This document shows positions 1-9,500 of a stretch of 23,371 nt of DNA, piece by piece. Position numbers and translations under genes: made by a program. Position 1 is the first letter of the stretch; every line of letters starts with the position of its first letter. Below the pieces are notes generated by a model. That model worked only from the letters and a program-made list of their open reading frames with translations, searched no databases and had not been told where the DNA came from. This DNA comes from Pelargonium cotyledonis (taxonomy: Eukaryota; Streptophyta; Magnoliopsida; Geraniales; Geraniaceae). The stretch is from NCBI GenBank assembly GCA_036897625.1, contig JAYMTA010000884.1, positions 1 to 23,371 on the forward strand, read 5' to 3'.

Positions 1-669
1 TATATTTAATTGTTTATATATTCCCTATATGTAAAAGGTAAAAGATCGATGTTCTTTCTTTCACACAACTCATTGCCATAATGATTGTTTATGTGTTCGG
101 GCAATGGAATATACTATGAGCTAAAACCGTCAAATAAAGGTACTCCAAGCTAATAGAGAAATACTAGTTGTGAGTAGGCTAGCTACAATAATGTTATAAC
201 ACTATGATGAATCAATATGCATACTGAAAATGCTTTGGTGGAGTAGTAAATGTGGTGGTTTATGTCATGTTGTGGAAAATGTAGTAATTTTAATTGATGG
301 CTGTAGTGTAAGATTTAATTAGGTTTCAATAAATTTGTGAAAAAACTCATGGTTAAAAAATTTCAATATTTATTGCCGATCCATTGAGGTCAGTCTGTCC
401 CAAGTTGGTTTATCATCACACAGAAGTAACGATCAATGCATTTTGTATCCCATTCCAAAACAAAAGGTTTAACAATTCAATGTATGGATTTCAGCTATTA
501 GGAAGCATCAAACTGCAGAATGCATGACCCCTTATTCTTTCGTATGACATGAGAAAACTTCGCTCAAGTACACTTTTTCTATTTTTGAGGAACGGTAGCT
601 CAACTGATCATAAGTAATACATACAATCTGAGATAACATTTCTTCACAAAATTTGTAAGATTGACATAC
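1..669 (-). other. Start of intron 11 of the PELP1-like gene; no exon found
   Basis: After the donor GTATGT at 669-664, no stretch on the minus strand resembles the next expected exon of this family. The sequence is AT-rich and has no long open frame that continues the protein in phase 0. I read it as the first part of an intron at least 669 bases long. No other feature was recognised here. Confidence 0.5.
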
Positions 670-3600
670 CACATTTAGAAGAGCTTCTAATGCGTGCAGT
701 GCAGCAATCTTGACTGACATAGAAGTTGATTTATTTGTTGATAATTCGCCCAAAACCTTCCTTTTCTTGTGATCAGTTTGTGGTAAGTCTTCATTAGTGA
801 TGATTCTTGAGTCCACACATAATGATTCTTTGCTTCCATCATGGTTAAGAGAACCCAGATCAGCAAATGCATTATTGATAAGTTCTCCGGCAATGCATAA
901 GGCAATACCTGACAGAGTTACAACACTGCTTATTACTAATGACCATGTGATAATTGTGAGATTTAGAGAATTCGTATGTATAAATTACATTTGGGAATAC
1001 CCAGTTTATAGTACATGGCTGAATCAATCACGATTCCTAATTTGTAAAGAGTTCCTATTACAGTACTTCCTGTACTAGGCTTCGTATATGCATTGGTATT
1101 TACAACAATAATGTCACTGAAACTGACTCATGGGAGATTATACATACAACAAGCATTTTGGGCAATGGTTGGGAAAAAGTAAACTAGAAAAAAATGAATT
1201 GCAATATGAAAACTATCACTACATACCAAGACCCATTGACAAAAGCAACATCCTCATAATTGAGTAGACCTTTATCCTTTGTTCTGGTGATGCACATGTC
1301 TTCATGTAATCTTTCAAGAGCCGAATGATACATGCAGAATATGGTAACAGTTGACTGCAAAATATATAACATGATCAGAATGCTACTATGAAGGAAGTTC
1401 AAAACAAAATCAGAATTTAGTAGATTTAACAAAATGCTAATACATAAAGTTTATAACCAATCCCCTCACAAAAGCTCAATTTTAATTCACCACGAAAATA
1501 TAGCAACTTTAGTAACTTGATAGCCAAATTTGAGGTAGGCCTAGAATATCCAAAATTTACCGAACAACTAGCAAGAAATCTTAAAGGAATGTTCAGAAGA
1601 GGCAAATTTATTATGGGAACCAGTCAAAAAGTACGGAAGCAAATTCGCTAGTCACTACATATAATTAGTAAGGTCCATGAATATATTATGAAAATAATTG
1701 TGAATTGGTTTGTCTGTGCATTTACCTCTGCACTCCTTTAATGATTGCTGCGAGGAGATCTAAAGTGTATCCATGCAAAGCTGGAATCTCAGGAGAAATA
1801 AACTCTTGTTGAATGTTTGTAGCAAATGGCAGTAAAGCTTGAGGTATCGAACCATTCACCATCAGAACTCTCTGAACAAGTTTTAACAATGAGTCGACAG
1901 GAACATTTACCTGTTAATCAGAAGATAGGTTGCTATCAGTCCTAATATATGAAATATCTTGTATCTTCATTCTTACTACATTTCAAAGCACTAATTGAAT
2001 CATTAAAAGACTACCTCAACAGGATAAGAAGTTGTAAGCATTTCGCAACAGGTCAGCATCAGGGTAGAGACTATGGACATAAGCAATTGCTTGGATCTTC
2101 TTGTTGATGGATGAGAAGAGGAACCATCTGGCCTCATCTCACCTCCTGAAGAGGTTGAAGGGTTTGTTCCTTGAGCAGCTAATTGACCAGTTGTTTCATC
2201 ACTTAGTTTCCACAAAGTATGTGAAGAATTGGTATAAAATCTTATTTCACAAAAAAAGAAACTATACCTCCTTCAAAACCCAGGAAGAAATCATTCAGGT
2301 AATCATTAATTGATGACAATATGTCGTTCATCAGTGAAAACCAGCTACGCTCATCTCCTTTCAACTTTGGAAGCAATGCCAGACAATGAGCATATTCCTA
2401 AACCACACAGCAGGCAAAATTTCAAAACAGTTGAACTAGACAGGAATAGGTGCATTAGTTTTTATTTATTTATTATTATATAAAAAAATATCACCATATC
2501 ATGAACTGACGTATAAAAAATAACAAGTAGTTACTTGCCTTCAGCACATTAGAACTGCACTGCCCTGAAACAATATTTGTAATAACAATACTTTCCACCT
2601 GCAAAATATTTTATATGAATACTTTAGCACATATGTACCATATGAAGCAACAAAAGTTATTTTGAACAGATGGATCATATTCAGCTAACAACAAATCCAG
2701 AATAAAGAAAAATCATTTTGCTTCCCCTAGAAATGTCACTACTTGACCAAACTACTTGCGGATTTATTTTGTGATTGCATCAAAGTTATGTCAAATGCCT
2801 TTGGAATATTGTACTTTTTGCTATACGCCTATAACCCAAACAACAGACATCATGACAATAATACATATGCTCATTTAATTTATTATATTTTAGCTACCAA
2901 ACAAGGGAACTTTTTCTTAAACCAATTCAACAAGGAAAAAAGAATGAAAACTCACACTATTATAATGATTATTAAGGGATGATGGGAAGCAATTTATGAC
3001 AGTACAAAGCAACTGAATTGCTGGTTCCTGCAGATGAAAATTACAATAGGATGAGAATAAAACTCAAATACCTCACCTCCAAGTTCTTGTGATGGCACAA
3101 TGTTAAGAAATAAACATGTAATCAGTACGACAAACCGGATAGAATGTCATGTCATATAGTCATATGGAAAAAAGGCATACAACTCTGCTCCAAGTAACCC
3201 TCAAACAATATTGAACTAACCTTTACAGCATCTGAAATATCATTGTTTAAAAGGTCCTGAACTGGTTGAATAACTCGTCCAGCATAGGCTATCCCCTCTC
3301 TCCTCATAGCTGAAAATCCAGCCAACCTATGGAAACCAGGTTGCAAATTGGTTGATTGATTAGTAATCATAAAGATATGGGAGTTACTACTTGGATATAG
3401 GATAAAATTTGTGGGCCACTTCATTATATGTTCGTGTAGATAGAATCCAAATCAAACAGTTACGACATACTTCAAACAGAAGAATGTTAAATTGAAATAA
3501 AATGAAGACAACAGAAGAAGATCAGACCAAATATGAAAAGTAATAAATTGTACGTAATTGGCATCCGCGTGTTTCTATGTGATATACCATACCTTGTAAA

Positions 3601-4598
3601 TAGGTCTGAGATGGCGATGCAAGAAGCCACCAACACATAAGGACAATCCATGGATGCTGGCTGTTTAATTAAATTCGAACGACAAACCAAACACTTCGTC
3701 AAAACTCTGCAAGTTATGAACTAAATGTTGTGCATATAAGTAGCAATTAATCCATCACCACACAAATTAATGAACAAATAACACATTCTTGGATCTACTA
3801 AATGAGACGAATATTATAAATCGATGAGCGATCATAATTAAACTCCAAATGATTTATAGGTATACAATAGCTATAACGAATCAACCAACAAATATCGCAC
3901 ATGTTGGGTTCAAGAGCATTTAAATTAATATGTATTAACAATATTGGCTATGATTTGCCTAATAATTACTCTCCATGAACAATAATTTGATTGTATCAAA
4001 CAAAATTAAAACAGTTCCAACAGTCAAAATGCAACATATTATATATAAGAAGTTAGGGCTCGAGCACACCTGAAGAAGCGGAAGCAACTTATAGAACCAA
4101 AGAGCATAAGAAGCCAAGAAACGCTCAGAGCTACATTCCTGAAATGTGATCCCCAACAAGTTCACTCCAATCCAGGACCTATCTGCCTGCACATCATGAT
4201 ACAAACAAACTAATTTTACAAACAAACTAATTTTCTTTCACTTTCTTCCATTTTCTCACCAAACAAACACATAACACAACAATCAAAAACCAAAAATCAT
4301 AATTCAAACAATCACACACCCTTGGTGATGAAACGAGCGCGAGAACGTGGTCGAGCCAGAGGTGGACAGAGCTCATCCACTCCTCGACTAGCTTAGAGCA
4401 GGTCTGGTCCGGAAAATCCTCGGAGAGGAGCCGGAACGTCTTGACCACATCCACCACCTTCTGGAGGTCCACAGCGTCTGGAATCGGACCAAATCGGAGG
4501 GGAAGGTGGTCGTTAATCAGCGAGATGAGCAACTTCGGCTTCAACCTCACATCGTATATGTCCGCGTAGCAATCGGTCGCCGTCTCCATTGCGGCCAT
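670..4598 (-). CDS. PELP1/RIX1-like ribosome biogenesis protein, 5' part (3' end off the window)
   Basis: Eleven coding exons join in phase: 4598-4320, 4186-4070, 3660-3593, 3326-3221, 3027-2956, 2598-2539, 2397-2268, 2178-2015, 1910-1726, 1354-1227 and 908-670. Together they encode 516 residues. The product resembles plant PELP1-like proteins with a RIX1 N-terminal domain: motifs include YDVRLKPKLL near the start, LGITFQECSSERFLASYALW in exon 2, CIAISDLFTR in exon 3, EYAHCLALLPK in exon 7 and PQALLPF in exon 9. It is an all-helical, armadillo-like protein. A basic HKKRKV stretch in exon 11 could be a nuclear localisation signal. In yeast and animals this family (Rix1/PELP1) acts in a nuclear complex that processes ITS2 and matures the 60S subunit; the same role here is inferred. 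Family members are about 830 residues, so roughly 40% is missing to the left. The ATG at 4598 matches the family N-terminus. The exon 8 acceptor (2179) is the least certain boundary, chosen because it alone keeps phase. Confidence 0.88.
2398..2538 (-). other. GC-AG intron (intron 6 of the PELP1-like gene)
   Basis: The exon 6 end reads AAG|GCAAGT on the minus strand, with GC at 2538-2537. The acceptor is TTTAG|GAATAT. Splicing here joins NVLK to EYAHCLALL in phase 0, as expected for the family. The nearest GT, four bases downstream, would break the frame. The flanks match the strong consensus usually seen at GC donors. Confidence 0.8.
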
Positions 4599-4682
4599 CG
4601 GTACTCCGATCGGATGCTTCCGGGATCGGATTTCGAAACTGGCGAAACGGAAATGGAGAGAGCTTATAGTGAGAAACAGAGA

Positions 4683-4699
4683 GTGTGTGTGTGTGTGTG
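4683..4699. repeat. (GT)n microsatellite in the PELP1-like 5' leader
   Basis: An uninterrupted run of about eight GT units lies roughly 85 bases upstream of the PELP1-like start codon. On the transcribed minus strand it reads as CA repeats. It is probably within the 5' untranslated leader or core promoter, so length changes could matter for expression. That effect is inference. Confidence 0.85.
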
Positions 4700-4750
4700 A
4701 ATGTTTTGTTGTGTTGTTGTTGTGAAGACGTTACGGTTTTGGTTGTTAGC

Positions 4751-4758
4751 GCGGGAAA
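4751..4758 (-). promoter_or_regulatory. E2F-like site upstream of the PELP1-like gene
   Basis: The plus strand reads GCGGGAAA and the minus strand TTTCCCGC, which matches the E2F consensus TTTSSCGC exactly. It sits about 153 bases upstream of the start codon at 4598. E2F sites mark many growth- and S-phase-linked plant genes, which suits a ribosome-biogenesis factor. Eight bases alone can occur by chance. Confidence 0.45.
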
Positions 4759-4959
4759 ATGGTAAGAATTTAAATTCGTTTTGATCTTGTGCGGCCGGAA
4801 GCATGGGAGCTTGGTGAGCTTGGCCAATTGGGGTGAGCTCGATGGGTTTGAGAAAGGATGGGCGGTGGATATTGAGAGTGTGGAGTGATTGAGATGGAAT
4901 TGGGTGTAGATGATTTTTGGTGGAGTTGTGTTATGTGTATCAAGAAGGGTCAAGTATGT

Positions 4960-5470
4960 ATCTACATTTATTACATTGATTAATGATTCTTACAATGTAC
5001 TATAATAGGGAAGGTGGTGATGGTGGAAATGTCCAATTGACTAATGGTAGAGTGACAAGTGACTTTTACAATGTACTCGCCTCGAACTTTATTTAAGATA
5101 TGTTGACCAACGTCGAACATTATTTAATATTATAATACTGATTAGGTATCATGTGTTTGTAAATTTTATCTTTTATTTATGACATGTTTAATTTGTTTGT
5201 CTCGCATTATTTCTATTACATAAATACATATTTAACATATTCGATTAGATTGGTTCTATTTTTTTTGTTGGTTTTATCATCATCATTACTGACTCATCTC
5301 ATTCGACCCATTTATAGACGATGTATTATATCACTTTCACCATTATTATGATGTTTACTAGCTACGTAGAGGTTCATTTTTTGTTTCTTCATGTTTTAAT
5401 GTTTTAAATCGCATTTCAATAGTTATATTAGTTTTTTTTTTCTACTTTATTGGTTGAGGTTGCGGTTTTT
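4960..5470. other. AT-rich intergenic DNA, nothing recognised
   Basis: This stretch between the PELP1-like promoter and the LINE relic has no credible open frame, RNA gene or clear repeat. Its composition is typical of AT-rich plant spacer. Confidence 0.5.
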
Positions 5471-5472
5471 CT

Positions 5473-5705
5473 TCCATTGAATGAGGTTGTGGTATGTCTT
5501 TCCTTGATTTAAATTGTTTAGTGTTAGACTCTAATGCACTACAAGTCATATAATCGTGAAAATCGATGGGAAGGATAAAACTAATGTCTTCGGTTTAATT
5601 GTGGATGACATTTTGAATCTTGACGAATAGGTTGCATGTATAGATTTTTGTTTTGTCAGTAAGTTTGCGAATCAAATGACTTACACTTTGGTTAAGTTGT
5701 GTGTT
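5473..5705 (+). pseudogene. Decayed LINE RNase H-like (RVT_3 type) fragment
   Basis: Read across several frameshifts and stops, the translation follows the C-terminal RNase H-like domain of plant LINE retrotransposons. LDSNALQVI sits where the family has an E-x-D-x-L-x-V-I strand. FGLIVDDILNLDE follows in another frame, then FVSKFANQMTYTLVKLC, which matches the F-V-x-R-x-A-N-x-x-A-H-x-L-A signature. The last conserved His is replaced by Tyr and an in-frame TAG lies before it. It is a dead fragment with no catalytic potential. I saw neither its 5' end nor a poly(A) tail. Identification rests on pattern recognition rather than alignment. Confidence 0.6.
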
Positions 5706-5947
5706 ATGCGTCAGGCTTAACACAAGATGTAGATTCACGGTAGGTTTTCGATTGGTGCATGTGCGGAATAACAATATGCAGTTACAATGAAGGAGAACGT
5801 AACTTGGAAGACGGTGGTTTGGTCGAAGCCATCATATCACCTTTCGAGTTTGTTGTCGACCCATATGACAAATCAATAGTGTTGAAGGGCGATTGGACAT
5901 AGCCCTGGTCCCCTTAAATTTTAAATGCAATTATGTTCTTGTTCTTA
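5706..5947. other. Intergenic DNA of unknown origin
   Basis: This stretch links the LINE relic and the G-tract duplication. It has a slightly higher GC content than its surroundings and may be more retroelement debris. No domain was recognised on either strand. Confidence 0.4.
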
Positions 5948-6238
5948 GGGGGGCCGGGGGGGCAAATTCCAAAGCCTTCACTTCGTTATTCATGTTGGTG
6001 AGGAGGATACCAATGCCTTTAGTTTGATTTTTATGATGTCTTCCCATTATGACTCAAGTTGGTAGTGTTACTTTTTTGTTTACGAGTTTGTATGGGGGGA
6101 GGGGGGGGATTCCAAAGTCTTCAACTTCGTTATTCATGTTGGCGAGGAGGATACCAATGCCTTTAATTTGATTTTCAAGATGTTTTGCCATTGTGACTCA
6201 AGTTGGTAGTGTCACTTTTTTATTTACGAGTTTGTATG
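5948..6238. repeat. Head-to-tail duplication of a ~146-bp unit headed by G-tracts
   Basis: Unit 1 covers 5948-6093 and unit 2 covers 6094-6238. Both begin with a G-run (G6-CC-G7, then G6-A-G8) and continue with a shared ATTCCAAAG segment, a shared GAGGAGGATACCAATGCC segment and an end of CGAGTTTGTATG. They differ by scattered substitutions and small indels, so the duplication is not recent. No coding potential was seen. It lies 290-580 bases upstream of the THADA-like start codon. Confidence 0.9.
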
Positions 6239-6316
6239 CAAATCAAATTGCCAACGCGTTAAGTATGTATTCCGTAATTATTAGTTTTTGTTTGCTTTAA
6301 AAGGAAAAGTCTCATA

Positions 6317-6363
6317 TGGGCCAAAACCCAAACTTGTGTGGGCCTTTTATACATTCAGGCCCA
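6317..6363 (+). promoter_or_regulatory. Cluster of three site II (TGGGCC) elements, THADA-like promoter
   Basis: TGGGCC occurs at 6317-6322 and 6339-6344, and its reverse complement GGCCCA at 6358-6363. Site II (TGGGCY) elements bind TCP-type factors and are common in promoters of plant ribosome, translation and cell-cycle genes. The cluster lies 165-210 bases upstream of the start codon, in the usual place for a proximal promoter. A GA-rich leader follows before the ATG. Confidence 0.55.
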
Positions 6364-6526
6364 ATAGCAACATTTGGTCTCTACGACGCCGTTTCCTTCG
6401 TCTTCTTCACACTAGCATCTTTGCCCTACCTCGTACCTCTCTGCAACACAAAGCCGCCTCTCTCTCTACTCTTAGAAGCAGCAGAGACCAGAGAGAGACC
6501 CAAACCGCCACCAACAGTACCAAAAC

Positions 6527-9500
6527 ATGTCGGCCAAATGGCGCGCCTTGCAGCACCGCCACCGCTACACCTACAGCGCCGTCATCTTCCCGTCCTCGTA
6601 CATCGACTCCTTGATCCACCATTCACATCCACAATTCTCCGCCACAAAGCTCTTCTCCGAGCTGCAACACCTCACCTCCCTCAATTCCATTTACGCCCAA
6701 GTCTCCCACGCCAAGAAGCTCGCTTCAGCTTTCGGCGACTTCCTCGCCTCCGCCGCCGACGATGCCTCCGTCTCTCACGCCGCGAGGCTCTACTTGGAGA
6801 TCATGTTCCTCGAAAATTCTCTGCCGCTTCACCGAACCCTCGTCTCGGTTCTCGCCAAGACCCGAAATTTCCAGCCCGTGATTTGCGGGTGCTTCCGGGT
6901 TCTCTGCAACGAGTACGGCGCCGCCGGAGGGAAGCGGTTCTGCGTGTCGAGAGTGGCGTTGTCTGTGATGGGTATGCCAAAGTTGGGGTATTTGGTGGAT
7001 GTAGTGGACGACTGTGCTCTTCTGGTGGCTCGAGACGTTGTCTCTGGGTTAAGTGCCGTGTTAATGTGGACGAATGAAGCGGCTCGGCCGTCTCCGATTG
7101 TTATGGAGCAATGCCAGGAGGCTCTGTCGTGTGTGTACTACTTGCTGCAGCGGTTTCCGGCCAAGTTCACGGATTTGGGAGGTGAAGATTCGAATTTGTT
7201 GGAGATGGTTGTGACTGTGATAATGGGTATATTGAAGTCTACTGCTTTTTCGAGAGATTGTTATGTTGCTGCTGGTGTGAGCTTCTGTGCAGCTCTGCAA
7301 GTGTGTCTTAGTCCGGAAGAGCTTGGTTTGTTTATTTTTGAAGGTATATTTAATCAGAGTACTTGTAGTTCTAGAAGTGGTAGTAGTAGTAGTGAGACTG
7401 AATTTAAAGATGTTGTTTTGAAGCTTCCTTATAGTGGTGATATGTACTTTGAAATACATAGTTTATCGGTACTGAGTAGAATTTGCTTGATTAGAGGAAT
7501 TCTTACGGCTGTTTCCCGTGAAGTGCTCAATACCCAATTTGTTGTATCGGGTGATAATATGGATGGTGACGAGATTAGTGGAAATGGTGGAAGATCCGTT
7601 GAGACTGTACTTTATGATGGGATTTTGCTGGAGCTTTGTAATTATTGTGAGAACCCCGTGGATAGCCATTTTAACTTCCATGCATTAACTGTGCTGCAGA
7701 TTTGTTTGCAACAGATAAAAACCTCTATGTTAGCTAAGCTTACTGATGTGTCGGGGAACTATGATCCGGTAACAGAGGAAATGGGTGCTCGAATATTGCG
7801 TATTATATGGAATAACTTGGAGGATCCTCTTAATCAAACGGTCAAACAAGTTCACCTCCTTTTTGATCTCTTCTTGGATATTCAATCCACTTTACATTGG
7901 GCAGAGGGTAGTGAGAGAATAAGGTCATTTCTAAAGAAGATTGCGTTGGATCTTCTCCGCCTTGGACCTCGTTGTAAGGGAAGATATGTTCCTTTGGCTT
8001 CACTAACCAGGAGGCTTGGGGCCAAAACTATCTTAGATATGAGTCCTGGCCTGATGTGTGAAATTGTACAGGCATACGTTGATGATGATGTGTGCTGTGC
8101 TGCTACTTCGCTCTTGAAATGTTTTCTTGAGAACTTACGCGATGAGTGTTGGAGTAGTGATGGTGTTGAAGGTGGGTTTGCAATTTATAGAAGTCACTGC
8201 TTGATCCCCTTTTTGAACGGACTTGCTTCTGGGATTTCAAAGCTACGATCAAATTTGAACATTTATGCTATTCCTGTTTTACTAGAAGTAGACGTGGACA
8301 GCATATTTCCTATGCTTGCTTTTATATCAGTTGGTGTGGGTGGGGAGGAGGACAGATTGTTATATCCCGAGCTTGGTAGTTCAAAGATTGAACTGAGAGT
8401 CGAACAGAGAGTGGCTGTTTTGGTGTCACTGCTGAAGGTATCTCGATCGCTTGCTTTGCTTGAAGGGGACTTTGAATTGTTTGACCCTTCTACAACGTCT
8501 CACAAGGAGGGTGATCTAGGATCAGAACATATTAATCTTTATGCTTTTGTCTGTATAAAGGGGATAAAGGTCAAGCTCCTTGTTGAGTGGTTAGTAATGG
8601 CATTAACCCATGTTGATGAGTCACTACGTGTAGATGCCGCAGAATCTCTTTTCATAAATCCCAAGACAGCTAGTTTGCCTTCCCATTTAGAACTTAACCT
8701 TTTGAAAGAGGCAGTGCCACTGAACATGAGGTGTTGCTCAACGGCGTTCCAGATGAAATGGAGCAGTGTATTTAGAAAGTTTTCTGCCCGGGTTCGAACA
8801 GCATTGGAGAGACTATTTAAGCAGGGGAGCTGGCAACCTTTCACTAACTCTGGCAATAGTAAAGTGACCCTTTGCATGGGAACTGAGGACACTGTTGTTA
8901 GTCGAGCAGAGGATCTTTTCAAATTCATGCGGTGGTTGAGTAGTTTTCTGTTTTTCTCGTGCTATCCATCTGCCCCTTACAGAAGAAAAATAATGGCCAT
9001 GGAGCTCATCCTGATAATGATTAATGTTTGGTCAATAGTACCTTCTTCTCAAGAAAACGACGGTTCTTCGACTCCCGAAAGCTGTCTCTATCCTTACTGT
9101 AAGGGAATCACTTCACCTGATTCAACTTTGCTGCTAGTTGGAGCGATAGTTGATAGTTGGGATAGGTTGAGAGAGAATTCTTTTCGCATATTGCTTCATT
9201 TTCCTACTCCACTTCCCGGGATTTCAAGTGAGGATATGGTCTTGAAAGTAATGACATGGGCTAAGATTTTAGTTTGCAGTCCACGTGTGAGAGAAACTGA
9301 TGCTGGAACACTAACTTTACGGCTTCTACTTAGGAAGTATGTCTTGGAGCTTGGTTGGATGGTCAAACCTTCATTAAATTTTGTGTCATCACATACACAA
9401 TTGCAATTGGAAAATGGTTATGTTCAGATTCTACAGCGTAAGCTTCCTGTGATAGAATATATAAAATCATTGATTGAATGGTCCAGTGTTGCTGTAGAGG

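Noticed and set aside
2179..2199. Alternative acceptor for PELP1-like exon 8 at CTAAG|TGATG
   Set aside because: It would give a longer exon with attractive similarity, but with the exon 7 donor it leads to a stop within eight codons; the acceptor at 2179 keeps phase.
2101..2313. 70-codon plus-strand open frame
   Set aside because: It is antisense to exons 7 and 8 of the PELP1-like gene, which have family similarity in the other strand.
2743..2982. 79-codon plus-strand open frame
   Set aside because: It overlaps intron 5 and exon 5 of the minus-strand PELP1-like gene and has no family features.
6316..7077. 253-codon open frame overlapping the THADA 5' end
   Set aside because: It is in another frame of THADA exon 1, is rich in Arg and Pro from GC-rich codons, and resembles no family.
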